The translations under genes and the position numbers were made by a program. The notes under the pieces are model-generated. The model did not search any database. It was not told where the DNA came from and saw only the letters and a list, made by a program, of their open reading frames with translations. Positions 7,569 to 15,670 of a stretch of DNA of 64,000 nucleotides are shown here, one piece after another (within the stretch, counting starts at the first letter, position 1; every line of letters starts with the position of its first letter). Source of the DNA: a virus; IMG/VR virus record IMGVR_UViG_3300035698_001735, positions 52,741-116,740 of that record; one strand, written 5' to 3'.

Positions 7569-8855
7569 ATGAGATATCGAGAGTTTATCCTCATTGAGGG
7601 ATACAAAGAAGTACAAGACAAATTCAGCCAAGAAGCAGACCCCACCCAAGTAGCAACTGTCGTTGCTTCGTATAAGAAATTAGTAGATGCAAATCGAATA
7701 ACCGGCAACGAACGTAATATTGATTGGTGGGGTAAACAGGGATGGGCTAACTTTGAGAAATTTGTAACTGATACCCAAGCAATGCCAAGCCAAACCGTAC
7801 AAAAGAAACGAAAAGACGCCGGCGATGCACATGTAATAGAAGAAACAGACAAATGGCTTATAGTAGTTCCGCTTAATAAAGATGCCAGTTGCTTTCACGG
7901 AAAGGATACTAAGTGGTGTACAACTAAACCAGCTGCGGATCATTTTGAGGAATATTTCTACGAAGATAGCATTACATTAATATATTTCATACGCAAAGCA
8001 GACACGCAGAAATGGGCAATTGCAGTTGAGGAAGATCGGCCAGTATATTTTGATGTAAACGATAATAAAATGAATTCAAAAATATTTAATCAACAAACTG
8101 GACTAGACAGCGATAAGTATATTAAATTAGTAGGCGGCGATACAGAAGTCGGTAAAAAAGCCGAGGTTAGTAGAGAAACATATCGAGCAAATGTCAAAGA
8201 AATAGAAGCTCTTCTTAGACAATTCGAAATCGACAACACAACAGAAAGAAATAGAACAATTGAAACTTTATTGTTCAAAACTAGGCACGTTCATCTGGCA
8301 GCTATGTATGTCGAATTGCTATACGAGAACAACAATGAGGAGCTGGTTGATTTCGATCAACCGATGCAATCATTAGTTGCTAACGGCAGAACAATTAATA
8401 AGTTAAAAAATATAACCTTTAAAACAATGAAGCAGCAACTTAAGAACTACTGGTATGACGACGACCTGCACGAGATGCTAGAACGTGGTTTAGATTTCGC
8501 TGCCGGAGTTGTAAGCAAGATTGCAAATGATTCAAAATTAGCTGCTGCTTACGCAGGAGCTGTACTTGGCAAGCGATGGCCCGAAGCAGAAGCTGCTATA
8601 TCCAAAGACCCTGATGCGTCCCTTTATTATGTAGATCTTGTAATAGAACGCAGATGGAAACCTTTCGAAGCTGTTATGTTTAAAGATCCAGGGACAGCCT
8701 ACGAGTATGCACGATTTGCGGCGAGGAAAGGATGGATTGACGAACTACTAGCAGATCCTAAATGGAAGAAAGCTGAGGCTGTTATAGCCGCTCGCCCACC
8801 AACCCTCAAGCTCTACAACGCGTTCTTAAAAAAAATAGGCAAAGAAGAAATATGA
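7569..8855 (+). CDS. Late protein with CFHGKDTKWCT motif and C-terminal helical repeats
   Basis: ATG 7569 is preferred because it has a ribosome site and gives MRYREFILIE, a start typical of late T4-like marine phage proteins. The middle holds CFHGKDTKWCTTK, a motif I recall from uncharacterised phage virion-associated proteins. The C-terminal 130 residues carry at least two similar helical units with RWPEAEAAI and RRWKPFEAVM, like DUF4116-type repeats. A structural or virion-associated role is inferred from the late promoter only. Confidence 0.6.
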   Translation: MRYREFILIEGYKEVQDKFSQEADPTQVATVVASYKKLVDANRITGNERNIDWWGKQGWANFEKFVTDTQAMPSQTVQKKRKDAGDAHVIEETDKWLIVVPLNKDASCFHGKDTKWCTTKPAADHFEEYFYEDSITLIYFIRKADTQKWAIAVEEDRPVYFDVNDNKMNSKIFNQQTGLDSDKYIKLVGGDTEVGKKAEVSRETYRANVKEIEALLRQFEIDNTTERNRTIETLLFKTRHVHLAAMYVELLYENNNEELVDFDQPMQSLVANGRTINKLKNITFKTMKQQLKNYWYDDDLHEMLERGLDFAAGVVSKIANDSKLAAAYAGAVLGKRWPEAEAAISKDPDASLYYVDLVIERRWKPFEAVMFKDPGTAYEYARFAARKGWIDELLADPKWKKAEAVIAARPPTLKLYNAFLKKIGKEEI

Positions 8856-9241
8856 AACAGGTATATTTAATAACACCTCCGGACATAGTTCGGAATCATA
8901 ATTTTAGCTTACTGCTAGTGCATCCAAGTAAGCAAATGCGAGAAGACCTAACCGCTATCGTCGAGCCGTATAATATAAGCATGAACTTGTACATGTACGA
9001 CGAAGAGCTACCTAGATACGATTGGTTGTTGAATATAGCTAAAATGAGTGATATAGTGGTAATTGATATAGACAACTGTCCGCCAGAGACTCGCGAGATA
9101 GTGCCATACTTATTAGGGCAATCCAACCTATACTGGTTGACACAAGGCGAAAACCTAGTGTATAATACATTAAGTACAAATAGAATCTATTCGTTAGAGT
9201 GGATAACACAACATCTAGGAGATGAAACAGTACATGAATAA
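8852..9241 (+). CDS. Hypothetical protein, possible receiver-like alpha/beta fold
   Basis: Overlaps the previous stop (ATGA). The 129 residues alternate hydrophobic strands (SLLLVHPS, DIVVIDIDN) with helices in a way that resembles a Rossmann or receiver fold, but no active-site motif is clear. It contains the promoter for the downstream bS21 operon near its 3' end. Confidence 0.55.
   Translation: MKQVYLITPPDIVRNHNFSLLLVHPSKQMREDLTAIVEPYNISMNLYMYDEELPRYDWLLNIAKMSDIVVIDIDNCPPETREIVPYLLGQSNLYWLTQGENLVYNTLSTNRIYSLEWITQHLGDETVHE
9137..9166 (+). promoter_or_regulatory. Sigma70-type promoter for the bS21-ClpS-heme oxygenase-bilin reductase operon
   Basis: TTGACA at 9137-9142, 18-base spacer, TATAAT at 9161-9166, inside the end of the upstream gene. 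Confidence 0.7.
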
Positions 9242-9524
9242 ACCACGTAAAAACTTTAGTCCTACTGGTTACAAAGGCGGCCCTTCAAGAAATGAATACG
9301 AAGCACCTAAGAAACCCGGACTTTCAGTAATTGTACGCAATGGCGACATTAACAAAGCATTGCGTCAGTTTAAGAAGATGATAAGCGATGATGGCATTTT
9401 ACAGGAATACCGTGACCGGCAAACTTACGTTAAGCCTAGTGCGAGGCGCAAAAAGTCTCAAGCTGCTGCGAAAGCGCGTTGGAATAAAAAGCAAGAAACC
9501 CTAACCACTGTTCGCAAATACTAA
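9234..9524 (+). CDS. rpsU: Ribosomal protein bS21 homologue
   Basis: The 96-residue product has GLSVIVRNGDINKALRQFKK followed by a SDDGILQEYRDR stretch and the KPSARRKK basic tail, the full bS21 pattern. The first 30 residues (KPRKNFSP and on) are an extra extension. bS21 sits near the mRNA exit on the small ribosomal subunit and affects initiation. Phage copies are known from marine phages and are thought to bias translation. AGGAG lies upstream; an alternative ATG at 9222 would sit directly on it. Confidence 0.85.
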   Translation: MNKPRKNFSPTGYKGGPSRNEYEAPKKPGLSVIVRNGDINKALRQFKKMISDDGILQEYRDRQTYVKPSARRKKSQAAAKARWNKKQETLTTVRKY

Positions 9525-9535
9525 GGAGAACATAA

Positions 9536-9847
9536 ATGGCTATAGAGATCGACAACGACTTTGCAGTAGACGAAAAAGTAAATGAAACCGTAGACCTTCC
9601 TAGCAAATATAAAGTAATAATGATGAACGATGATCACACTCCTATGGAATGGGTAGTTGATCTGCTAGTAACTGTATTCAAACACAGCGACGCGTCAGCT
9701 AAAAGTATTACTATGGAAGTACACACAGAAGGCTCGGCAGTAGTCGGGGTGTATAGCTTCGAGGTTGCAGAGCAAAAGTCAGTAGAGGCAATGAACGCAA
9801 GTCGTAATCTTGGTTTTGAGCTTATGGTTAACGTTGAAGAAGAGTAA
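9536..9847 (+). CDS. clpS: ClpS adaptor protein
   Basis: The 103-residue protein has YKVIMMNDDHTPMEWVVDLL, VHTEGSAVVGVYSFEVAE, both matching ClpS. ClpS binds N-degron substrates and delivers them to ClpAP. The Asn-Asp pair (MNDD) that contacts the N-terminal residue is present. It starts after a strong AAGGAG and its stop overlaps the heme oxygenase start. A phage ClpP is encoded at 38428. Confidence 0.9.
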   Translation: MAIEIDNDFAVDEKVNETVDLPSKYKVIMMNDDHTPMEWVVDLLVTVFKHSDASAKSITMEVHTEGSAVVGVYSFEVAEQKSVEAMNASRNLGFELMVNVEEE

Positions 9848-10389
9848 TGAGTAAGTTGCGCGAGCTAACAGCAGAAGTACACAAAAATGCAGAGCGTCAG
9901 CCGTTTGTAAAAGAGCTAGTAGGAGGCATATCCAATCATAGATATGCTACCTATTTGTATAACCAAATGCGCATGTATATGTTGTTAGAAGAGCTAGCTG
10001 ATGCACACGATATTTTTGATACTATACCGGAAGCAAAACGCACACTAGCAATACATGCAGACTTTTGCGAAATGTGGGGAAACAAATGCAAAAAAGAACC
10101 AATGGTGTATCCAGTAGTTGAGCAGTACGCAAGCCACCTAGAAAATATTGCATACGATCCAGCTGCGCTAACTGCGCATATATATGTTAGACACATGGGC
10201 GACTTAAGTGGCGGACAAATGATAGCTAGCCGTGTGCCTGGCAAAGGTTTGTATTATCAATTTGATTGCGAAACAGATGACCTAAAGGATCGCATTAGAT
10301 TATTACTTAACGACAACATGGCCGACGAAGCTAAAATTTGTTTTGCTTATGCAGCCCAGCTGTTTAAGGAGATGCACGTAAATGAGTGA
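9847..10389 (+). CDS. Heme oxygenase
   Basis: The 180-residue protein has the proximal histidine His12 in AEVHKNAE and the distal helix motif HMGDLSGGQ at 116-124, both diagnostic for HO-1-type heme oxygenases. It opens heme to biliverdin, iron and carbon monoxide using reduced ferredoxin. The next gene, a bilin reductase, would use the biliverdin. In marine phages heme oxygenase and bilin reductase genes often sit together. Confidence 0.9.
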   Translation: MSKLRELTAEVHKNAERQPFVKELVGGISNHRYATYLYNQMRMYMLLEELADAHDIFDTIPEAKRTLAIHADFCEMWGNKCKKEPMVYPVVEQYASHLENIAYDPAALTAHIYVRHMGDLSGGQMIASRVPGKGLYYQFDCETDDLKDRIRLLLNDNMADEAKICFAYAAQLFKEMHVNE

Positions 10390-11077
10390 AATTTGGGAAA
10401 CACTTATTGTCGCAAAGGATCGAATGATAGAACTCTTAGATCAAAACGCGATCGAGGTCAATGAGCGAGGCCTTGATCAATTCAATCAACCAGAGAACGG
10501 CTGGGTTAATCGTGTCTGGGCGAACGAAAGCATAAGGAGAGCTCACATTGACATAGTCGATGTTAGACAAACTCGTAAGCTCTGGATGATGCATGTATGT
10601 GTATTTCCGCAGCTACACAACGATGGTCCAATCTTCGGCTTTGATGTTATTGCCGGGGAACGGAAGATGACAGGTGCATTCCATGACTTCTCTGCGTCCA
10701 GCAGCGGTGAAGGCCATCCCTTAATAGAATGGTACAAGCACGAAGTAAGTGAATTTGTGCCAACTAAAGCAAGAAAACTGCCCGAATGGGCAACTAACAT
10801 TTTTACTGACAGTATGATAGCTGCTAGTAATGTAAAAACAGTAGAAGAAACAACTGAGATCTGTAACATGGCCGTAAATAACTTAGATGTATATTTGCAA
10901 ACTATTAGCGATTCCAACAACACTGGAAACAGAGCAGCGACTCTGGTTAGCCAAAACTATTACTGTGACAACCAACGACAAAATCCCCATACACCTAAAG
11001 TTATGAAAAACCTAGGACTTGACGAGGCAGACGTGGACTACTTCTGCAACGAACTCCTGTTCCCTAAAACCAACTAG
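10382..11077 (+). CDS. pcyX: Ferredoxin-dependent bilin reductase, PcyX-like
   Basis: The 231-residue product has HVCVFPQLHNDGPIFGFDVIAG followed by AFHDFSASS, the conserved core of ferredoxin-dependent bilin reductases; Asp102 in HDFS aligns with the central catalytic Asp of PcyA. The length and the pairing with heme oxygenase fit phage PcyX, which reduces biliverdin to phycoerythrobilin in four electrons. PebS is the alternative; only a tree or assay would separate them. Start overlaps the heme oxygenase stop. Confidence 0.8.
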   Translation: MSEIWETLIVAKDRMIELLDQNAIEVNERGLDQFNQPENGWVNRVWANESIRRAHIDIVDVRQTRKLWMMHVCVFPQLHNDGPIFGFDVIAGERKMTGAFHDFSASSSGEGHPLIEWYKHEVSEFVPTKARKLPEWATNIFTDSMIAASNVKTVEETTEICNMAVNNLDVYLQTISDSNNTGNRAATLVSQNYYCDNQRQNPHTPKVMKNLGLDEADVDYFCNELLFPKTN

Positions 11078-11090
11078 ACTGCTAGTCTAG
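11074..11090. repeat. Short palindrome CTAGAC-GTCTAG
   Basis: Half-sites CTAGAC (11074-11079) and GTCTAG (11085-11090) separated by five bases at the end of the bilin reductase operon. The same half-sites occur at 21432-21450 after a promoter, so this may be a shared protein-binding site. Confidence 0.35.
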
Positions 11091-11173
11091 AAATTCAAGT
11101 TTACCAACGAGGCCGGCCGAACATTCTGTTCGAACTGGTTTCTCTAATGCCTAAAAATCAAGGAGATTTAATC

Positions 11174-11497
11174 ATGGCTATTTTTACCAGCAAGACTAAA
11201 AAAGAAAAGTACATAGAATTCTGCATCAATTGGAAGAAAGAATACAAATCATTATCGGCAATGATTCGTTCTGCAAAAGCAGCACGCAAAGAAGGAGTGT
11301 GGGAATATCGAGCAGTCGGCGATATTAAATTGCAACGCCGCGTGCGCATGGGCAACAATCCAGCCTATGATTCTAAGGCAGCAGAACAAGTGCGTGATCT
11401 TAGAGTTACAGCTAATGCCATGCTACGTGAGTTAGCAGCTGAGAAGACCTTAGCTGGTAAGCGTTACGCCGAAGCACTAAGAGAACTAGCGGCTTAG
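11174..11497 (+). CDS. Hypothetical basic protein
   Basis: ATG 11174 is used because AAGGAG lies eight bases upstream; a start at 11147 lacks one. The 107-residue product is rich in Lys, Arg and Ala and mostly helical. No family is recognised. Confidence 0.6.
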   Translation: MAIFTSKTKKEKYIEFCINWKKEYKSLSAMIRSAKAARKEGVWEYRAVGDIKLQRRVRMGNNPAYDSKAAEQVRDLRVTANAMLRELAAEKTLAGKRYAEALRELAA

Positions 11498-11498
11498 A

Positions 11499-11521
11499 AT
11501 TAAAGTATAGTATACTTTAAT
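11499..11521 (+). terminator. AT-rich hairpin after the gene ending at 11497
   Basis: An 11-base inverted repeat (ATTAAAGTATA / TATACTTTAAT) around one central base. It could end transcription or bind a protein; no T-run follows. Confidence 0.35.
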
Positions 11522-11527
11522 TATTGA

Positions 11528-11627
11528 GGATATGTGCCCGAATCCCAAATCTAGACAAGACCGTTAGGCGCATAGCGTCTTGGTATCCAGAGTATTGTAC
11601 TTTACTAGGCGGTTAAGACACATATCC
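11528..11627 (+). ncRNA. Candidate structured RNA
   Basis: A nine-base outer stem (GGATATGTG 11528-11536 with CACATATCC 11619-11627) closes a region with an inner stem CAAGAC/GTCTTG (11556-11561, 11577-11582). It lacks tRNA T-loop and CCA features. More stems follow at 11650-11810. The class is unknown. Confidence 0.4.
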
Positions 11628-11654
11628 AATAGTCAGTGGACCAAAGAAGGGTAT

Positions 11655-11897
11655 ATGCGGAGAAATAGTCTCTTGCTCTATGAAACATATACTTGCCGCA
11701 AGGCGATAGACGTAGCTTGGTATAATCAGTTAAACGAGACTAAGCTACGCCGTGAGAAACATGAAGCCGATACGCGGGCTCAAATCTGCAAGTGGGTGCA
11801 AAGCCCGCACTTATATTTTAACTCGAAAATTGTCGGGTTGACAAAAACAATAGTTGACAGTAGTATTAATAGTAAGAAAAAGGAGACACACACATGA
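11655..11897 (+). CDS. Doubtful small protein over a hairpin-rich region
   Basis: From ATG 11655 (after AAGGGT) the frame runs 80 residues to a stop that overlaps the next ATG. However, the DNA is full of inverted repeats (CGTAGCTT/AAGCTACG near 11711-11750, GCGGGCT/AGCCCGC near 11776-11811) and its last part covers the promoter of the next gene. It may be part of an RNA element instead. Confidence 0.3.
   Translation: MRRNSLLLYETYTCRKAIDVAWYNQLNETKLRREKHEADTRAQICKWVQSPHLYFNSKIVGLTKTIVDSSINSKKKETHT
11838..11866 (+). promoter_or_regulatory. Sigma70-type promoter
   Basis: TTGACA at 11838-11843, 17-base spacer, TAGTAT at 11861-11866. Precedes the metallophosphoesterase gene. Confidence 0.6.
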
Positions 11898-12427
11898 GTT
11901 ACAAAGTATTTTTTATAAGCGACACGCACTTCGGACATGAAGGAGCATACAAGTATACCAACTACGACGGTACACCAATGCGACCCTGGGACAGTGCTGA
12001 GGAAGGAGACGCAGTTATGGCCGAACGTTGGAATTCAGTGGTTGGCCCAAAAGACAAAGTTTTCCACCTTGGAGATGTTGCTATACCACGACGTGGGTTG
12101 AAAGTGCTAGAGCCGCTTAACGGACGCAAGATACTTGTTGCTGGCAATCACGATATATTTAAGCTAAAGGATTACATGCCTTACTTTGAAGATATCTGTG
12201 GTACACGCAAGTATAAGGACTTTACATTAAGTCATGTTCCGCAGCACCCGGATTGCTTACCGCACTGGGCTAAGGCTAACTTGCACGGACATCTACACAA
12301 CAACACAATGAAGCGTATCGACGAAGCAGGTAATGAAGTTGTAGACACTCGTTACTTTAACGTAGCAGTAGAGCGTATCAACTACACGCCTATGGACTTT
12401 GATGAAATAGTTGCGCTTTTTGAATAA
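11894..12427 (+). CDS. Metallophosphoesterase
   Basis: The 177-residue protein carries the calcineurin-type motifs in order: FISDTHFGH, HLGDVAIP, VAGNHD and LHGHLHNN. These bind two metal ions and hydrolyse phosphoesters. The short length fits YfcE-like phage enzymes. The natural substrate (cyclic nucleotide, RNA end or other) cannot be told. AAGGAG precedes the ATG. Confidence 0.85.
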   Translation: MSYKVFFISDTHFGHEGAYKYTNYDGTPMRPWDSAEEGDAVMAERWNSVVGPKDKVFHLGDVAIPRRGLKVLEPLNGRKILVAGNHDIFKLKDYMPYFEDICGTRKYKDFTLSHVPQHPDCLPHWAKANLHGHLHNNTMKRIDEAGNEVVDTRYFNVAVERINYTPMDFDEIVALFE

Positions 12428-12445
12428 CAACAACCGGAATAATAT

Positions 12446-12631
12446 ATGACACAATTAACATATAAAAAAGATGAAATACAAACTAAAGACGGGCGGTTTG
12501 TATTGCCGCCCGAATTAGCCGAAAAACTCGATCTACAGCCAGGGGACCGATTGCGAGTGTTAATGGGTGACCAGGGAACTATGGTACTCGAAAAAGCCAA
12601 TCAAGTTGATAAAGCCGAAACTGGGGACTAA
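12446..12631 (+). CDS. AbrB/MazE-like swapped-hairpin protein
   Basis: Sixty-one residues with GRFVLPPELAEKLDLQPGD followed by a strand with LRVLMG, the typical AbrB/SpoVT core (a phrase like LPxELxxxLxLxPGD). These proteins dimerise and bind DNA or act as antitoxins. No toxin partner is next to it, so a small transcription regulator is the simpler guess. Confidence 0.55.
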   Translation: MTQLTYKKDEIQTKDGRFVLPPELAEKLDLQPGDRLRVLMGDQGTMVLEKANQVDKAETGD

Positions 12632-12633
12632 AG

Positions 12634-13113
12634 ATGGTAGTAAACATAAGAGGCGGCAACGATCGCCAAAAAGAGCTAGTAGAATCAATTGCCCATTATG
12701 CAGCTGATCTACTTATGACAGACAGACTAGCTGATACACTGGAAATTAACATTCAGCTTAAGCGTAACTTAGCTACTACTGACGGATGCTACGGAGACTG
12801 CATTTGGGAGGATTCTAATCGTCGTCCTAAGGAGTTTAATATAAGAGCTGACTCTTCGCTTAGACTGCGCAGGTTGCTAGAAACAATAGCACACGAAATG
12901 GTACATGCTAAACAGTGGGCGCGCGGTGAACTAGTAGACTTTGTAACTAGGCCAGGAGAGTCGCGTTTTTTAGGAAAGCTTTATACTTCGGAATCTTCGT
13001 ACTGGGATCAACCCTGGGAGATTGAAGCACACGGTAGAGAGTTAGGAATCTTTATTCGCTGGGCTGAAGCACACGGGCATGCCAAAAGAGCATGGTCGCA
13101 AGAAGTAGCATAA
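12634..13113 (+). CDS. SprT-like zinc metalloprotease
   Basis: The 159-residue protein has HEMVH at residues 87-91, the zinc protease motif, in the context LLETIAHEMVHAKQWARG, plus a third likely zinc ligand in EIEAHGRE. SprT/Spartan proteins clear proteins crosslinked to DNA. The phage role is not established. Starts two bases after the AbrB-like gene. Confidence 0.75.
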   Translation: MVVNIRGGNDRQKELVESIAHYAADLLMTDRLADTLEINIQLKRNLATTDGCYGDCIWEDSNRRPKEFNIRADSSLRLRRLLETIAHEMVHAKQWARGELVDFVTRPGESRFLGKLYTSESSYWDQPWEIEAHGRELGIFIRWAEAHGHAKRAWSQEVA

Positions 13114-13154
13114 AATAATATTAACAATAAAAAATAATAAAAAGGAAGTACACA

Positions 13155-13682
13155 ATGAATACAAGTCTCATGAAGAAGACCCGTATTATGGAAGATATTG
13201 CATTAAAATTTCATCCAGAATTTAAAACTAATAAAAAATTAGCGCGTGTTTGGACACCGTACTTTAATACAGAAAACTTAGTTGAAGAAGCATTGGCACA
13301 CGTAGGCGGATACGATTTTATAGACGGAGAACACTGTGATTTTACAGATGGATCCGACAGCAAGACAGCGTCGATACGCCCTAACGCAACTAAGCATGAC
13401 GGAGTAGCCGGTAATAGCTATTGCGGAGAAGTTTCTGGTGTAGTTGCACAAAGTGGTGTACTTAAAGCTGGTGCGTTGCGTGTAATATTATTTAATCCGC
13501 ATCATGATAGATTGGATTACTTTTTTATGCCGCGCGATGAGTGGAGTGAAATAGGCATTAACATTCACCCTACTACTAAGAAAGGCAGAATCTTCTTTAC
13601 ATGGAACTCTGCTAAGGATGTGTGTTCAAAGATAGATAAGTTTAAAGTTGCAGACTTTGAGACGTTAGCTAAGGCAAAATAG
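13155..13682 (+). CDS. Hypothetical protein, possible PD-(D/E)XK nuclease-like fold
   Basis: The 175-residue product has YDFIDGEHCDFTDGSDSKT and a later LRVILFNPHHDRLDYFFM. The D...DxSDxKT arrangement resembles a nuclease core and I recall similar sequences in uncharacterised phage and plasmid proteins. This is a weak fold guess; no catalytic proof is visible. Confidence 0.5.
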   Translation: MNTSLMKKTRIMEDIALKFHPEFKTNKKLARVWTPYFNTENLVEEALAHVGGYDFIDGEHCDFTDGSDSKTASIRPNATKHDGVAGNSYCGEVSGVVAQSGVLKAGALRVILFNPHHDRLDYFFMPRDEWSEIGINIHPTTKKGRIFFTWNSAKDVCSKIDKFKVADFETLAKAK

Positions 13683-13685
13683 TTC

Positions 13686-13714
13686 TTGACACTACCCTTG
13701 TAAGTTGCTATAAT
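13686..13714 (+). promoter_or_regulatory. Sigma70-type promoter with perfect -35 and -10
   Basis: TTGACA at 13686-13691, 17-base spacer, TATAAT at 13709-13714. It drives the gene at 13746. Confidence 0.85.
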
Positions 13715-13740
13715 AATAAAAATAAAGCAACAACAAGGGT
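13694..13740. promoter_or_regulatory. Operator-like inverted repeat across the promoter
   Basis: ACCCTTGT (13694-13701) and GTTGC (13704-13708) pair with GCAAC (13727-13731) and ACAAGGGT (13733-13740). The left arm lies in the -35/-10 spacer and the right arm covers the ribosome site, so it is more likely a protein-binding site in DNA than an RNA hairpin. Confidence 0.45.
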
Positions 13741-13745
13741 AACGT

Positions 13746-14498
13746 ATGAGCAACTGGAAACAACGATCGGGACAAACAACATACGACGTCAGACGTGTGT
13801 TGGCTTTATCGTACGCAGCTTATCGAACTAACGACTACGAATACATAAAGGATACTCGACGTTTTAGTGAACCAGAAAACGCAACTATATATTCAAACAA
13901 AGAATTAGTACTCTTTACAATATCTGATACTAAATATCATCCAGTGGGCCAGACCTTTGTTCCAATTAAAATAACTGACGAAGACTTAGAAAATGTAGAA
14001 GCAGCCTTTAAGTACTTCCGTCGTTACTCACTTAATGTGATTGCAAACACATTAGAAAACTTTCAGCAATCGGTGTGGGACGTTATACAACAAGAAACAT
14101 TCATCGGCTTCACGGGGTGCTCTTGCCTCCAGCTAGGATTACTTGCATACGTGCCTGCGTTAATAGAACGTGAGCAAAGCGCTAATTCACTTACCAAGCG
14201 AATCCGAAAAGAATACTGGGAATCATCGCATATCGGAGCAGTAGGCGATAAGATTGAACTCAAAGGCGAAGTACTAAAGTCCGTGTACTACAAAAACATA
14301 GAAAAGTGGATGACGCTAGTTGTTGCAGACGCTAACTTAGTCTCGTTCTTTTATAAGGACGAATTAGAGCTAGGAAGCATAATTAAGTTTAAATGCCGCG
14401 TAAAAGACCACAGTCACTTTAGAGAGATAGCGAATATTAACGAAACGCGAGTTAACTACGTAAGCATAAGCAAGGCGAGCATATCAAATGAAAATTAG
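13746..14498 (+). CDS. Hypothetical protein with possible C-terminal OB-like domain
   Basis: The 250-residue product follows a perfect promoter, so it is likely expressed early and strongly. The C-terminal third (KIELKGEVLKSVYY to KFKCRVKDHSH) looks like a small beta-barrel. I do not recognise a family. Its 3' end overlaps the next gene by 11 bases. Confidence 0.6.
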   Translation: MSNWKQRSGQTTYDVRRVLALSYAAYRTNDYEYIKDTRRFSEPENATIYSNKELVLFTISDTKYHPVGQTFVPIKITDEDLENVEAAFKYFRRYSLNVIANTLENFQQSVWDVIQQETFIGFTGCSCLQLGLLAYVPALIEREQSANSLTKRIRKEYWESSHIGAVGDKIELKGEVLKSVYYKNIEKWMTLVVADANLVSFFYKDELELGSIIKFKCRVKDHSHFREIANINETRVNYVSISKASISNEN

Positions 14499-14955
14499 AA
14501 ACGAAAGTGAAATATTCACGCCGGAAGGCATTGCTAAAATTGAAGAGATGAAAGATTGTAAATTTGTATGCGAAACATGCATAAGTGAAAACAACGAATG
14601 GGTAGATAGCTCAGTGGCTATATTTTACAGCAAAACGCCGCATCCAGTAAGTAACAGTAATTACTTTGGGGTATATGTATTACCTAAGCCATTATTTAAT
14701 ACTTCAGACGAAGATCAAATAATGATTACATCTGCTCAGACAGCAGTTGGCGAAACAATCACTGGAATTATTGCCGACGACGGTGATATTATATACAGTC
14801 GTTACAGACACGACTACAGGGTGAGCGACGACGGCTCTGTATTTATTGACGGTGGGCGAGACTATGTGCACACAGGTGCTTATCCAAAAGAAGCTTTCGT
14901 GAAGATGGTCATCGAAGGCGGCGAACTAAAAATACAAAACAAAGAGGAAGAATAA
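14488..14955 (+). CDS. Hypothetical protein
   Basis: A 155-residue acidic product with beta-rich composition. The start lies in the end of the previous gene and the stop overlaps the kinase start at 14955. No family is recognised. Confidence 0.6.
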   Translation: MKIRNESEIFTPEGIAKIEEMKDCKFVCETCISENNEWVDSSVAIFYSKTPHPVSNSNYFGVYVLPKPLFNTSDEDQIMITSAQTAVGETITGIIADDGDIIYSRYRHDYRVSDDGSVFIDGGRDYVHTGAYPKEAFVKMVIEGGELKIQNKEEE

Positions 14956-15436
14956 TGCCAACACTACGCATGCTAGTAGGAGTACCTGCATCAGGAAAGT
15001 CCACATGGTACGAAGAAGAAGCCGATATGAATGCTGTATATGCAAGTTCGGACAAACACATTCAGGATATCGCCGACGCGCAGGACTTAACGTACAATGA
15101 TGTTTTTGCATCATCAATTAAGTCTGCTACTGATAAAATGAACCTTGATATTAAAAAAGCAGTAAAGCAAGAACGAGATATTGTATGGGATCAAACTAAT
15201 CTCAGCGTATCGTCGCGTGCTAAAAACTGAAACAGATACCAGATTCGTATACTAAAATAGCAGTGTACTTTGAAGCTCCGCCTGTGGAAGTATTAACAGC
15301 AAGACTCGAAGGTCGGCCAGGTAAAACGATACCGGCACACGTACTTGGCAGTATGACAAAGTCACTAGTGAAGCCTACTGTTGAAGAAGGCTTCGATCAA
15401 GTTGAGGAGATAAAATATGAAGTGAGCAACATATGA
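14955..15436 (+). pseudogene. Polynucleotide kinase-like P-loop protein, frameshifted
   Basis: The first frame (14955-15230) encodes 91 residues with the Walker A motif GVPASGKST and VWDQTNLS, typical of T4 Pnk-type 5' kinases. The frame stops after a run of five As (15222-15226). In the -1 frame the protein continues with KIAVYFEAPP and RLEGRPGKTIP, the expected kinase C-terminus, to a stop at 15436. One added A restores a 161-residue kinase. Assembly error, true mutation or programmed slippage at T AAA AAC are all possible. The matching 3' phosphatase is at 16299. Confidence 0.7.
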
Positions 15437-15603
15437 AAGTACCACTATCAGTTCTAGTAGTTGTATCTATAATAGTAGGTATGCTATTACACATTTCATT
15501 TACTAACACTAGTATGTCTATTGTGTTCCCTTTGGTGACCAATGTTATTGTGATAGCAATATTGTCTTCCATGTGCGTTAGAATATACAACGATAAGAAA
15601 TAG
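15433..15603 (+). CDS. Small two-helix membrane protein
   Basis: Fifty-six residues, with hydrophobic segments at about 5-20 and 29-47. The start overlaps the kinase's restored stop (ATGA), which itself supports that the kinase frame is read through to 15436. Confidence 0.5.
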   Translation: MKVPLSVLVVVSIIVGMLLHISFTNTSMSIVFPLVTNVIVIAILSSMCVRIYNDKK

Positions 15604-15612
15604 CATTGTTGC

Positions 15613-15640
15613 TTGACATATAATGTATACGTGTTATACT
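15613..15640 (+). promoter_or_regulatory. Sigma70-type promoter
   Basis: TTGACA at 15613-15618, 16-base spacer, TATACT at 15635-15640. Confidence 0.7.
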
Positions 15641-15670
15641 ACACTAGTAAATTAACAAGGGAAGCACAAA

